Origin: Tatumella sp. JGM118
GTDB taxonomy: Bacteria; Pseudomonadota; Gammaproteobacteria; Enterobacterales; Enterobacteriaceae
DNA length: 64,000 nt
Direction: 5' to 3'
Assembly: GCF_018257515.1 (NCBI RefSeq)
Contig: NZ_JAERJR010000009.1
Coordinates: 1 to 64,000, forward strand
Within the stretch, counting starts at the first letter, position 1; every line of letters begins with the position of its first letter. Both the position numbers and the translations under genes were made by a program. Under the pieces are notes generated by a model. The model was given only the letters and a program-made list of their open reading frames with translations. It was not told the origin of the DNA and made no database searches. Shown here in pieces: positions 26,886-35,981 of the stretch.

Positions 26886-27272
26886 ATGTATGATAACGAC
26901 ACTCACGGCAGTTACGATTACCAGTCTGCGGATTTAGAAAGGCAGGTTGCCACCGCGACGCCGCATCAGCTGGTACTCATTATGTTTAACGGGCTGATGG
27001 ATGAGTTAATCAGGGCTAAGAGCCATATCCAGGCAAAACGTTATGCGCAAAAGGCGCAGAGTATCAATCGTTGCATCGATATTCTTAATGCGTTAAGCAG
27101 CGCGCTGAATTATGAACAGGGCGGAGAGCTGGCCAAAACACTCGCCGGGTTATATGACTACTGCGTGCGTTGCTTATACGAAGCCAGCCACCAGTTGTCC
27201 GTGGATAAGATCACTGAAGCTGAACGTTTATTAGCTGAGATTGAAGCCGGATGGCGGGAAATGGCGCAGTAA
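26886..27272 (+). CDS. fliS: Flagellin chaperone FliS (LafC)
   Basis: The 128-residue all-helical protein matches FliS in length and motifs (TATPHQLVLIMFNGLMDELIRAK; LNYEQGGELAKTLAGLYDYCVRCLYEAS). It should bind the C-terminal end of LafA in the cytoplasm and prevent early polymerisation. It lies 12 bp after fliD; the next gene follows after 1 bp. Confidence 0.94.
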   Translation: MYDNDTHGSYDYQSADLERQVATATPHQLVLIMFNGLMDELIRAKSHIQAKRYAQKAQSINRCIDILNALSSALNYEQGGELAKTLAGLYDYCVRCLYEASHQLSVDKITEAERLLAEIEAGWREMAQ

Positions 27273-27273
27273 G

Positions 27274-27576
27274 ATGGATAATCAGTCCCCGTCAGACACC
27301 GCGCTGGACACACTGTTAAAAACATTGTCTGCGGCTATCCGCCGCCAGGACTGGCAGGCGTTGTCGCGCATTAATCGCCAGATTGCGGACAGCTTCCCGC
27401 GGGGCAGCCTTTCTGTCACTCAGCAGCAGCAGTTGCAGACGGCCTATCAGGCCGGGCTGGCCCAATGTCAGCGTGACGCCGACGACCTGTGGCACAAAAT
27501 ACAACAAACGCTGGCAGAGCGTGAAGCGATGGCAGCCTATGCCTGCTTTGCGGATCAGGACAGTTTTGCAGGATGA
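27274..27576 (+). CDS. Small FliT-like / LafD protein
   Basis: A 100-residue hydrophilic, helix-rich protein (MDNQSPSDTALDTLLKTLSAAIRRQDW...) between fliS and fliK. In enterobacteria fliT follows fliS, and lateral clusters have lafD there, so a FliD chaperone role is likely, but I see no diagnostic motif. I chose the ATG at 27274, one base after the fliS stop, over one at 27241 that lies inside fliS. Confidence 0.65.
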   Translation: MDNQSPSDTALDTLLKTLSAAIRRQDWQALSRINRQIADSFPRGSLSVTQQQQLQTAYQAGLAQCQRDADDLWHKIQQTLAEREAMAAYACFADQDSFAG

Positions 27577-27580
27577 ACCC

Positions 27581-28852
27581 ATGATGCCATTTCCTGTCAG
27601 CCGTCAGAGTGTTACTGCAACACAGAGCACAGGATCGGATATTTCCGTTCCTGCCGATCCCCGTACCGGAAACATGGCATTTTCTGCGGTGATGACACCG
27701 TCGTCCGGGCAGACAAAGCGCGGGGAGAAGGCCGCCGCCGTCAGTGATACCCCGGCCGGATCGGCACCGGTAACGCCGTCAGTCAGCCCGTCCGATCAGC
27801 AGTCCTTATTTAACAGTTTACAGGCGCAGGCTGACTATCCGGCACGCGGGCTACCTGTGACAACCGCGGCCTGCGGCAAGACCGTGGAAACCGCGGCTGA
27901 AGAAGGGCAAGCGCAGAATATATCGCCGGCGACCGCTCTGCCGGTGTGGCTGCCGGTCAATGGCGGGAGTCGCGGGGAGAAAACCGGAAAGGCTCTCCCG
28001 GCAGAAAAACAATCGCAGGACACGTCACAGGATCCTTCCGGTGTGGTGCCGATCTTTCTGCAACCTGTCCTGCCCTCCGGGATCCCGCGCTCCCGCGAGC
28101 CATCACCGGCAGCGTCTTCATCGTTATTAACCGGCGGCGCAGTCCCGTTGCCTGCTTCAGGCGTAACAATGGATCGCCCGCATCACACTGATCCGGCGGT
28201 CACGGCTTCTGTTGCCAGCCCCTTAGCGGCGCTGATGCCTTCCACCGTTTCAGATACCACAGAGCCTGCGCCGGTAAAAGGCGCAGAAGCGGCTATCGCA
28301 TCACCGACGGACAGCAGTCTGTTACCGGTGTTTCACAGACTTGATGAACATGCCGCCGGGCCGGAGCCTGCGGTCCCGGTCGCGGCGGAAAAGCCGGCAC
28401 AGGCGACGACATCGGCGGCCACTCAACTGTTTAGTCTGTCGGTCGGTCATGAAGATCCGCGTCAGCAACAACTGACCCGCGCATTAGGTGAGCATTTACA
28501 GTGGCAGGTCAGTCAGCAGATACAGAGCGCGGAAGTGCGTCTGCACCCGGCTGAACTGGGTTCCATTGCGATCACTTTACATCTGGAGCCTGGAAAAACC
28601 GCCGTGCATCTCAGTGCCGAAATACCGGAAACTCAGCAACTTTTGCAGCAAACCGCCAGTGATCTGAAAGAAAAACTGGTCGTGACGCAGGGCGGGCAGG
28701 TACAGGTTGATGTCTCCGCTCAGGGAGATCAGCAACGCCGGCAGGCTCGACGGGAACAGCAGGAAAAACGGGGCATCAGTGTGGCAGGAAATTATTCGTT
28801 TTCTGCGGCGGCGGAAGCCCCGACCGATCAGTCCATTTTAATGACGTTATAA
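27581..28852 (+). CDS. fliK: Hook-length control protein FliK (LafE)
   Basis: FliK measures the hook and flips FlhB to filament export. The 423-residue product has a long low-complexity Pro/Ala/Ser/Thr-rich N-terminal ruler (to about residue 275) and the conserved C-terminal domain (SAEVRLHPAELGSIAITLHLE, about 308-328). I chose the ATG at 27581 (GGATGA site), as the open frame begins inside the preceding gene. The ruler has a normal size although the hook protein here is small. A Gln/Arg-rich tail follows. Confidence 0.88.
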   Translation: MMPFPVSRQSVTATQSTGSDISVPADPRTGNMAFSAVMTPSSGQTKRGEKAAAVSDTPAGSAPVTPSVSPSDQQSLFNSLQAQADYPARGLPVTTAACGKTVETAAEEGQAQNISPATALPVWLPVNGGSRGEKTGKALPAEKQSQDTSQDPSGVVPIFLQPVLPSGIPRSREPSPAASSSLLTGGAVPLPASGVTMDRPHHTDPAVTASVASPLAALMPSTVSDTTEPAPVKGAEAAIASPTDSSLLPVFHRLDEHAAGPEPAVPVAAEKPAQATTSAATQLFSLSVGHEDPRQQQLTRALGEHLQWQVSQQIQSAEVRLHPAELGSIAITLHLEPGKTAVHLSAEIPETQQLLQQTASDLKEKLVVTQGGQVQVDVSAQGDQQRRQARREQQEKRGISVAGNYSFSAAAEAPTDQSILMTL

Positions 28853-28862
28853 GAGCACCTTA

Positions 28863-29318
28863 ATGAAAAAGTCCGTGGTTATTGTATCCCTTGTATTGCT
28901 ACTGGTCCTGGCAGGGCTCGGTGGCGGGTGGTGGTTAACCGCCAGGCAGAGTCCGGAGGGCGCAGGCGGGTTAAGCAAGTTATTTGAGAGTGCCCCACCG
29001 GAGGCCAGCTTTATTGATGTCAAAGATCTGATCATTACCCTGCAGGGAGAAAACGGCCGCGAACGTTATCTGTTACTCGATCTGGTGCTGGTGGTGAGAG
29101 GGGAGGCACAATCTGCGCGGGCCATGGCCTTCGAACCTGCTGTCCGCAGTGCCACGGTCGGTCTGCTCAACAATCAGCCGTATGCTGCGCTTCGCGCACG
29201 CCAGATCCCCGAATTACATGACCAACTGCTTAAAAAATACCGGGAAGATGCGGCGCGGCTGGGGGTGACCCCGCTGCCGTTTGAGGATGTGATGATCAGT
29301 AAGATGGTTTTTCAGTGA
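28863..29318 (+). CDS. fliL: Flagellar basal body-associated protein FliL (LafF)
   Basis: FliL rings the stator and helps swarming motility. The 151-residue protein has one N-terminal membrane helix (about 5-27), a linker, and a periplasmic domain with FIDVKDLIITLQGENGRERYLLLDLVL. Length matches E. coli FliL (154). It lies 10 bp after fliK and 9 bp before the sigma-28 gene. Confidence 0.9.
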   Translation: MKKSVVIVSLVLLLVLAGLGGGWWLTARQSPEGAGGLSKLFESAPPEASFIDVKDLIITLQGENGRERYLLLDLVLVVRGEAQSARAMAFEPAVRSATVGLLNNQPYAALRARQIPELHDQLLKKYREDAARLGVTPLPFEDVMISKMVFQ

Positions 29319-29327
29319 AGTGCTGCG

Positions 29328-30047
29328 ATGTCAGTTACTGAATATTCTCTCGACGAGACCTTCAGTGCGGAACAGGAAGCGGCCTGTATTCGTCAGTATT
29401 TACCGTTGGTCCATAAAATCCTGCGCCAAATCGCTCATCACGCCAGTGTGGTGATGGATTATCAGGATTTACAACAGATTGCGCTGATGGGGTTGCTGAC
29501 CGCACTGAGACGCTATGGCGTTCCGGATGAGGCTTTTCCGGGCTATGCAAAGTACCGGATCCGTGGGGCGATTCTGGATGAATTACGCCAGGCGGACTGG
29601 CGGCCGCGTACGGTCAGACAACAAACCCATGATATTGCCAGACAAATCCGCCAGCTGGCAAAACAGATCGGTCGTGAGCCGGAGTGGCCGGAGATCCGGC
29701 AGGCACTGCAGATAGATGCTCAGACCTATCATGATTATCTGCAAAGTGAGTATCTGGCCAGCATCGAAAGCCTGGATGCGGTGATGGAAAGTGAGGGCGA
29801 AGGCCGTTTCGGGTCCGAACGGGATAATCCGGAACGTTACTACGCGCGTCAGCAACAGCTTTCACAGGCCATCGCCGTACTGGATAAGCGGGAACAGCTG
29901 ATCCTGACCCTCTATTATCAGCATGATATGAACCTGAAAGAGATAGCGCTGGTACTGGAAATCAGTGAAGCCCGGGTCTGTCAGCTGAATAAACGGTTGA
30001 ACGATAAATTAGTCGCGTATTTAAAGCAAAGTGAGTCAGTATGTTGA
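29328..30047 (+). CDS. fliA: Flagellar sigma-28 factor FliA (LafS)
   Basis: A 239-residue sigma factor of the FliA class (E. coli 239). Region 2 is visible in MDYQDLQQIALMGLLTALRRYG (about 43-64) and region 4 in LNLKEIALVLEISEARVCQLNKRLNDKL near the end. It should direct late genes such as lafA and be held by FlgM (14010). Its coding end overlaps motA by 7 bp, so the stator genes are co-transcribed with it. Confidence 0.95.
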   Translation: MSVTEYSLDETFSAEQEAACIRQYLPLVHKILRQIAHHASVVMDYQDLQQIALMGLLTALRRYGVPDEAFPGYAKYRIRGAILDELRQADWRPRTVRQQTHDIARQIRQLAKQIGREPEWPEIRQALQIDAQTYHDYLQSEYLASIESLDAVMESEGEGRFGSERDNPERYYARQQQLSQAIAVLDKREQLILTLYYQHDMNLKEIALVLEISEARVCQLNKRLNDKLVAYLKQSESVC

Positions 30048-30910
30048 AGATTGGTGGGATCCTGATTGTATTTATCTGTCTGATTTGGGGATATATGCAT
30101 TCAGGCGGACGTTTAGCGGCTTTCTGGCAGCCCGGAGAGATTGTCATTATTCTTGGGTGTGGCCTGGGGACATTGATCCTGGCTAACTCCGCCACGGTAC
30201 TGAAGCAGATCCTTGCCCAGTTAAAAGGCGTCATGCGTAAAAACAGTTACTCCGCTGATTACTCACAGCAGCTATTACTGCTGATGTATGAATTGCTGGA
30301 CAGTGTACAGAATGGCGGACTCCGCAGCCTGGATAATCATATTGAGAACCCTACCGACAGTGAGGTGTTTCAGCGCTATCCGTTGATCGCCAGCGATTCA
30401 GAGCTGTGTACCTTTATTGCCGATAATTTTCGTATGATGGCGATGGGCAAGATCAATGAACATGAACTGGAAGGGCTGCTGGAACAGGAGCTTCATTCGG
30501 TTGAAGAGAATCTGTTGCAGGCCTCCCGTTCGTTACAGCGTACCGGGGAGGCGATGCCTGGCTTCGGGATCTGTGCCGCCGTGCTGGGTATTGTGATTAC
30601 CATGCAGTCTATCGATGGCTCTATTGCCGTGATCGGTGTCAAAGTGGCAGCCGCACTGATCGGCACTTTTCTGGGGGTGTTCATCTGTTATTGCCTGATT
30701 GACCCGCTGGCGAATGCGATGGAACAGCTGGTGAAGAAAAAAATGACCGCTTTTGAATGCCTGCGGACCATCATGGTCAATCAGGTCGCAGGCAAACCGC
30801 CTCTGCTGGCAGTGGATGCCGGCAGGAAAATGTTACCCGTGGAAATTAAGCCCTCGTTTTCTCAGTTAGAGGCCTGGGTAGATAACCGCCAGGAGCCTGA
30901 TTCGCGATGA
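30041..30910 (+). CDS. motA: Flagellar stator protein MotA (LafT)
   Basis: MotA surrounds the proton- or sodium-conducting stator channel. The 289-residue protein has four membrane helices in two pairs (about 2-20, 28-48, 165-190, 197-220), a cytoplasmic loop between, and the conserved AMPGFGICAAVLGIVITM segment that begins the third helix. It starts inside the end of the sigma factor gene and overlaps motB by 4 bp. The coupling ion cannot be told from the sequence; lateral stators are usually proton driven. Confidence 0.94.
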   Translation: MLKIGGILIVFICLIWGYMHSGGRLAAFWQPGEIVIILGCGLGTLILANSATVLKQILAQLKGVMRKNSYSADYSQQLLLLMYELLDSVQNGGLRSLDNHIENPTDSEVFQRYPLIASDSELCTFIADNFRMMAMGKINEHELEGLLEQELHSVEENLLQASRSLQRTGEAMPGFGICAAVLGIVITMQSIDGSIAVIGVKVAAALIGTFLGVFICYCLIDPLANAMEQLVKKKMTAFECLRTIMVNQVAGKPPLLAVDAGRKMLPVEIKPSFSQLEAWVDNRQEPDSR

Positions 30911-31839
30911 GCGGGCGCCAGAAGAATTCGACGACAATTATTAAACGTAATATCCGCCGGGCCCATGCCGGCGGGCATGGCGGTGCCTGGAAGGTGGCCT
31001 TTGCCGATTTTATGCTGGCGCTGATGTCACTTTTTATGGTGATGTGGATCATGGGGCAGGTCTCTGAAAAAGACCGGAAAGCGATCATGTATACCTTAAA
31101 TAATCAGTCGGTGTTTGAGAGCCACTCCTTCAGCCCTATCTCTTTTTCAGGACAGGATCCGGCACCTTCGGTTTCACCCGATATTTCACCTCAGGCAGCG
31201 TCACATGACGCCAGGCCGCAGAGCGCTCAGCCCTCACAGGCCACGCAGACCGCACAGGAAGCAATGTCAGAAACCGCACCTGTTGCTGCTCAGGATAAAA
31301 ATGCCGCGTCGCAGGATAGCCTGCAAACCGCCCTGCAGACCTTTGTGGCAGGTCAGAAGGCGCAGAACAATATGCGGATTGAGAAGCTGGCAACGGGGCT
31401 GCGGGTGGTGGTAAATGATGATCCCCATCGGGCCATGTTTGAACGCGGCAGCGCCCGGGTCACGCCTTATTTTCAGCAATTGCTTACCGGGCTGGTACCG
31501 GTACTGGATAAAAGCCGCGATCATATGATCATTATTGGTCATACGGATGCGACCCCTTATCCGCAGAATCCTTACTACGATAACTGGAGTTTGTCGGTGG
31601 ATCGGGCACAGTCTGCCCGCCAGGTGATGATCCATGCCGGTTTCTCCGCAGATAAAATCGTTCAGCTCTCCGGCGTTGCAGATCAGAAGCCCCTGGATCG
31701 TCATCAGCCGACCAATCCGATTAACCGGCGGATTGAGTTTATTATCCTATCTGAGCAGGGACTGGCGCAATGGGAAGAAACATTTTCGTCTCAGGCCCGT
31801 TCGCTGTCGCCGCATGATCAAATGACCGATGTCCGTTGA
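30907..31839 (+). CDS. motB: Flagellar stator protein MotB (LafU)
   Basis: MotB anchors the stator to peptidoglycan. The 310-residue product has the single membrane helix with the essential Asp (WKVAFADFMLALMSLF, Asp34), a Ser/Gln/Ala-rich linker, and a C-terminal OmpA-like domain (IIIGHTDATPY... NRRIEFIIL, about 190-280). It is complete, unlike the remnant lafU of E. coli K-12. The NlpC/P60 gene downstream overlaps its stop by one base. Confidence 0.95.
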   Translation: MSGRQKNSTTIIKRNIRRAHAGGHGGAWKVAFADFMLALMSLFMVMWIMGQVSEKDRKAIMYTLNNQSVFESHSFSPISFSGQDPAPSVSPDISPQAASHDARPQSAQPSQATQTAQEAMSETAPVAAQDKNAASQDSLQTALQTFVAGQKAQNNMRIEKLATGLRVVVNDDPHRAMFERGSARVTPYFQQLLTGLVPVLDKSRDHMIIIGHTDATPYPQNPYYDNWSLSVDRAQSARQVMIHAGFSADKIVQLSGVADQKPLDRHQPTNPINRRIEFIILSEQGLAQWEETFSSQARSLSPHDQMTDVR

Positions 31840-32585
31840 TGAGCAGGCTGTGTACCCGGACATGCCTGTGGGGAGTGTTGCTCAGCGCTCTGTTACTGCC
31901 CCTGCACGGAGAGGCAGCGAAGCCTGCTGACCACCAGGCGCGGATGGCGAAAATTGAACGGGAGCGTAACCGTCAACGCCTGTGGCATCAGTCCGTACTA
32001 TCGGCAGGTATCGCGGCGACAGCGGCGTCCACGCATTCGCGGGCGTTGCGTCAGAAAAAACAGCGACAAGCCACGCTGGCCTTACTGCGGCGGGGCATTA
32101 TTCCGGGCGATAGCGGCCTTGGGTGGGCACCGTTAGCCACCGATGAATTACTGAGAGAAACCGGGTCTCCGCAATTACTTTCTGCGCTGGCAAAGGTACT
32201 GGATACGCTGGACGCTCAGATTGGCCGCCCCTATCGCTGGGGCGGTCAGACACCGGGGCAGGGGTTCGATTGCAGCGGACTCGTCTGGTTTGCGTTCCGT
32301 GACGCAATTAACTGGCCCATTCCGCGGACGGCGCGGGCGCTGTTCACGGAACCCCGCATGGCGACGGTCTTTACGACTGAACTCCGGCGGGGTGATCTCG
32401 TCTTCTTCTACATTCACCGGCGGGATGTGCCTGACCATGTGGGGGTTTACCTGGGAAATCATCAGTTTATCGAAGCTCCCCGCACAGGACTGTCCATCCG
32501 TATCAGCCAGCTGGACCAGCCCTTCTGGCAACAGCATTATGCCGGCGCGCGTCGTGTACTCACAGAACATAACCTGCGCCACTGA
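31839..32585 (+). CDS. Secreted NlpC/P60-family peptidoglycan endopeptidase at end of flagellar cluster
   Basis: The 248-residue product has a signal peptide (MSRLCTRTCLWGVLLSALLLP, cut near GEA), a basic helical linker and a C-terminal NlpC/P60 domain with YRWGGQTPGQGFDCSGLVW (nucleophile Cys145) and DHVGVYLG (His200). The third polar catalytic position, usually His in FIHAP-type motifs, is Glu (FIEAPRTG, Glu212). NlpC/P60 enzymes cut stem peptides in the periplasm. The start overlaps the motB stop (TGATG), so it belongs to the flagellar operon. It could replace the muramidase domain missing from FlgJ; that is inference. Confidence 0.88.
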   Translation: MSRLCTRTCLWGVLLSALLLPLHGEAAKPADHQARMAKIERERNRQRLWHQSVLSAGIAATAASTHSRALRQKKQRQATLALLRRGIIPGDSGLGWAPLATDELLRETGSPQLLSALAKVLDTLDAQIGRPYRWGGQTPGQGFDCSGLVWFAFRDAINWPIPRTARALFTEPRMATVFTTELRRGDLVFFYIHRRDVPDHVGVYLGNHQFIEAPRTGLSIRISQLDQPFWQQHYAGARRVLTEHNLRH

Positions 32586-33163
32586 GAGGGCCGCGCATTC
32601 CGGGAATATCGGCAGATCGCCACTGTCGCGACAGATGTTCCCGGGCAGGTACTCCGGAGAGAGACACTATCCGGACATTTCCACCGACAGGGGAGGCGTT
32701 TTACTGCTCAGAAAAGAGATTTTTTTATACCGGCACACCCGCCAGGAACGCCATGGGTGCCACAGGCTGGCACGCGGCTCAGGAGGGAACGCCACCGATC
32801 TGTCGGCAGAAATTCCGGCGGATAAAAAGATGTAACCGATACCATTCATTTCAGTATATTTTTTAAACAATTTCGGTCGGTTTTTTTTATTCCTATTTTT
32901 CATCTAAGCTTTGTTTTATTTAACTTTTTGCTATATATGGCAGATAAGTAAAATTCCTAATTTTGCAGCTAACATATAGTTTTTTTTCAGGAAATTGTTC
33001 AGATAAATGAGAAAAATTGTTGGTGCATTGTCATGAGAAATATTAACAAATGTTATTGTCAATGTGCTCCGGTCACAAAAAACGATACTAATAGACAGAA
33101 AAAAGGAATACCCTATTGCAACTTTTACTTATGTATACAGTTGTTAACTTAAAGGTTAATTAA
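32586..33163. promoter_or_regulatory. Intergenic region upstream of gcd
   Basis: 578 bp without a convincing gene. The first ~250 bp are GC-rich and include the palindrome CTGTCGCGACAG (32623-32634) flanked by CCGGGAA/TTCCCGG arms (32600-32606, 32638-32644), a possible structured end for the flagellar operon but with no T tract. From about 32840 the sequence becomes strongly AT-rich and must carry the gcd promoter; I could not pick a single -35/-10 pair. There is no strong ribosome site before the gcd ATG (AAAGG about 13 bases upstream). Confidence 0.5.
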
Positions 33164-35545
33164 ATGTCACGGCAATCCCGAGGTTTACGCCTCATCACTC
33201 TACTTATATCGGTATTCTGTACCCTTTGGTTGATCATCGGCGGTGGCTGGTTGCTCTCCCTGGGCGGCAGTGCTTACTATCTGATCAGCGGCATCGCGAT
33301 GGCGGTGTTTACTGTCATGCTGTTAAAGAAAAGAAGCTGTGCTTTTTATCTTTACGCACTCATCCTGTTAGCGACCGCTATCTGGTCCTACTACGAAGCC
33401 GGTCTTGACTTCTGGGCATTGGCACCACGTCTGGATATCTGGGTACTGTTTGGTATCTGGATGATTCTGCCGTTTGTCTACCGCCAGCTGGCAGCGCCTA
33501 ACAAGAAATCAACCGCTCTGATGGTGATCGCGATTGTGATTAACCTGGCGATGGTGGTGACGGCGTTCTTCGGTAAGGATCCTCAGTCAGTCTACGGGAC
33601 GCTGAACCTTCAGAACTCCGGTGTTGAGCAGCCAGGCGCGAATATGCCGGCAGCAAACTGGGAAGCTTACGGGCGTACTCAGGCCGGTGACCGTTATTCT
33701 CCGCTGAGCCAGATCAACGACACTAACGTTAAAAACCTGCAGGTTGCCTGGGAGTATCAGTCGGGCGACCTGAAGCGTGCGGATGATCCGGGTGAAATCA
33801 CCAACGAAGCGACGCCACTGAAAGTCGGTAACCTGCTGTATACCTGTACTGCGCACCAGATCCTGGTGGCTATTGATGCAGCGACCGGTAAAGAAAAATG
33901 GCGTTTTGATCCGAAGATCAAATATAACCCGACCTTCCAGCACATGACCTGTCGTGGTGTTGCTTACCATGAAATTCAGCCAGCCGTTGCTCCGGGTAAT
34001 GCCCCTGCAACTCCGGCAATGTGTTCACGTCGTATCTATCTGCCAGTCAACGATGGTCGTCTGATTGCTGTTGATGCAGAAAGCGGACAGCTGTGTAAGG
34101 ATTTCGGTGATAACGGTACGCTGGACCTGCAGCATCAGCAGCCGAACGCTTATCCGGGTGGCTATGAGCCGACTTCACCGCCGGTTATCACGAATAACGT
34201 GATTGTTATTGCCGGTGCAGTGACAGATAACTACTCAACCCGTGAGCCTTCCGGTGTTATCCGTGGTTTCGATGTGAATACCGGTAAACTGGTATGGGCA
34301 TTTGACCCGGGTGCGAAAGATCCTAATGCTATTCCGGCAGACGGTCAGCACTATACGCCTAACTCACCTAACTCCTGGGCACCTGCAGCTTATGATGCCA
34401 AACTGGATTTAGTCTACCTGCCTATGGGTGTGACCACACCGGATATCTGGGGTGGCGATCGTACTCCTGAGCAGGAACGTTATGCGAGTGGTATTCTGGC
34501 GTTACACGCCTCGACCGGTAAAGAAGCCTGGTTCTACCAGACGGTCCACCACGACCTGTGGGATATGGATATTCCGGCACAGCCTTCACTGGCGAATATC
34601 ACCGATAAAGACGGTAAAACCATTCCGGTCATCTATGTACCGACCAAAGTGGGTAACATCTTTGTCCTGAACCGTGAAACGGGTGAACTGGTGGTTCCTG
34701 CCACCGAACGTCCGGTACCACAAGGACCTGCAAAAGGCGACCACCTGTCTCCGACTCAGCCATTCTCGGACCTGACTTTCCGTCCTGAGGCCAAGCTGAC
34801 CGGTAAGCAGATGTGGGGCGGCACCATGTTCGACCAGATGGTATGTCGTATCATGTTCCATCGCCTGCGTTACGAAGGTACCTTTACTCCGCCTTCAGAG
34901 CAGGGAACCCTGGTATTCCCGGGTAACCTGGGCATGTTCGAGTGGGGCGGTATTTCAGTGAACGGTAACGACCAGTTCGCGATTGCTAACCCGATGCAGC
35001 TGCCATTCGTTTCTAAACTGATCCCTCGTGGTCCGAACAACCCGGAAGAACCTGGTGAAGGTGCCGCAGGAGGTTCAGGTTCAGAAGCCGGTCTGCAGCA
35101 TATGTACGGTGTTCCTTATGGTGTTGAGCTGAGTGCATTCCTGTCACCATTAGGTCTGCCTTGTATGGAACCATCATGGGGCTTCGTTTCAGCGATTGAC
35201 CTGAAAACCAACAAAATTGTGTGGAAAAAACGTATCGGTACTATCCGTGACAGCGGCGGTCCGATCCCATTACCACCAATGACTGTCGGTACCCCGATGC
35301 TGGGTGCACCAATCACGACGGCCGGTAACGTGTTCTTCATCGGTGCAACGCTTGATAACTACATCCGTGCGTACAGCGTACGTGACGGTAAACTGCTGTG
35401 GCAGGCTCGTCTGCCAGCAGGTGGTCAGGCAACACCGATGACCTATGAAGTAGACGGTAAGCAGTATCTGGTAATTGTTGCTGGCGGCCACGGCTCGTTC
35501 GGTACCAAACTGGGTGACTACATCGTTGCTTATAAATTACCTTAA
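33164..35545 (+). CDS. gcd: Membrane-bound PQQ-dependent glucose dehydrogenase
   Basis: Gcd oxidises glucose to gluconolactone at the periplasmic face and passes electrons to ubiquinone. The 793-residue protein has five membrane helices in the first ~140 residues and then a PQQ eight-bladed propeller (WEAYGRTQAGDRYSPLSQINDTNVKNL; W-x-G repeats such as TGKLVWAFDPG and DGKLLWQARLPAGGQATP). Length equals E. coli Gcd (796). Codon choice is biased toward a few codons, suggesting high expression. No PQQ synthesis genes are in the window. Its product is the substrate of the gluconate dehydrogenase at 52993-56852. Confidence 0.97.
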   Translation: MSRQSRGLRLITLLISVFCTLWLIIGGGWLLSLGGSAYYLISGIAMAVFTVMLLKKRSCAFYLYALILLATAIWSYYEAGLDFWALAPRLDIWVLFGIWMILPFVYRQLAAPNKKSTALMVIAIVINLAMVVTAFFGKDPQSVYGTLNLQNSGVEQPGANMPAANWEAYGRTQAGDRYSPLSQINDTNVKNLQVAWEYQSGDLKRADDPGEITNEATPLKVGNLLYTCTAHQILVAIDAATGKEKWRFDPKIKYNPTFQHMTCRGVAYHEIQPAVAPGNAPATPAMCSRRIYLPVNDGRLIAVDAESGQLCKDFGDNGTLDLQHQQPNAYPGGYEPTSPPVITNNVIVIAGAVTDNYSTREPSGVIRGFDVNTGKLVWAFDPGAKDPNAIPADGQHYTPNSPNSWAPAAYDAKLDLVYLPMGVTTPDIWGGDRTPEQERYASGILALHASTGKEAWFYQTVHHDLWDMDIPAQPSLANITDKDGKTIPVIYVPTKVGNIFVLNRETGELVVPATERPVPQGPAKGDHLSPTQPFSDLTFRPEAKLTGKQMWGGTMFDQMVCRIMFHRLRYEGTFTPPSEQGTLVFPGNLGMFEWGGISVNGNDQFAIANPMQLPFVSKLIPRGPNNPEEPGEGAAGGSGSEAGLQHMYGVPYGVELSAFLSPLGLPCMEPSWGFVSAIDLKTNKIVWKKRIGTIRDSGGPIPLPPMTVGTPMLGAPITTAGNVFFIGATLDNYIRAYSVRDGKLLWQARLPAGGQATPMTYEVDGKQYLVIVAGGHGSFGTKLGDYIVAYKLP

Positions 35546-35598
35546 GTGTTAATGAGGCGGACCCCACAGGGTGTCCGCTGTCAGAGACCAGGTAAGCC

Positions 35599-35637
35599 AT
35601 CCCCGCCGGCATGCAAATGTCAGCGGGGATTTTTTTT
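35599..35637 (+). terminator. Rho-independent terminator after gcd
   Basis: ATCCCCGC (35599-35606) pairs with GCGGGGAT (35623-35630), followed by seven T (35631-35637), 54 bp after the gcd stop. Confidence 0.88.
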
Positions 35638-35640
35638 ACC

Positions 35641-35981
35641 CTTTTCAGCGTGGCAGGCCCGGCAGCCCGGTCAGTCACTGTACGGCAGCGCATTCTGGCA
35701 GGAACGGGTGCATATTTCAGGACACGGGTGGAGATTTTTAGCATGTCTGCGCTTTTCAGCGTGGCGGGCCCGGCGGCCCGGTAAGTACCGCACCTGTACG
35801 GCAGTGCCCTCTGGTATGTGCGGGTTGAGATTTCAGGATACGGGCAGAGGTTTTTTGCATGTCTGTGCTTTCCAGCGCGGCAGGCCCGGCGGCCCGACGA
35901 TCAGTCACTGTACGGCAGCGCATTCTGGCAGGAACGGGTGCATATTTCAGGACACAGGCGGAGGTTTTTTGCATGTCTGCA
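35641..35981. repeat. Three tandem ~114-bp direct repeats
   Basis: Units start at 35641, 35752 and 35868 (each CTTTTCAGCG or CTTTCCAGCG) and measure 111, 116 and 114 bp; a few bases of a fourth follow at 35982. Each contains a G/C-rich GGC-GGCCCGG core, a TACGGCAG block, a TTTCAGGA-AC block and a GCATGTCTG end. Units 1 and 3 are nearly identical over about 55 bp; unit 2 has diverged. Unit lengths are not all multiples of three and open frames across them look incidental, so I regard the array as noncoding. Confidence 0.85.

Noticed and set aside
32667-32903. 78-codon minus-strand frame downstream of the NlpC/P60 gene
   Set aside because: No family resemblance, no neighbour on that strand, and a Pro/Arg/Ser/Trp-rich composition like a random frame of GC-rich DNA.
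35641-35981. CRISPR array
   Set aside because: Units are long, directly adjacent and similar along their length; there are no short repeats with unique spacers and no cas genes.
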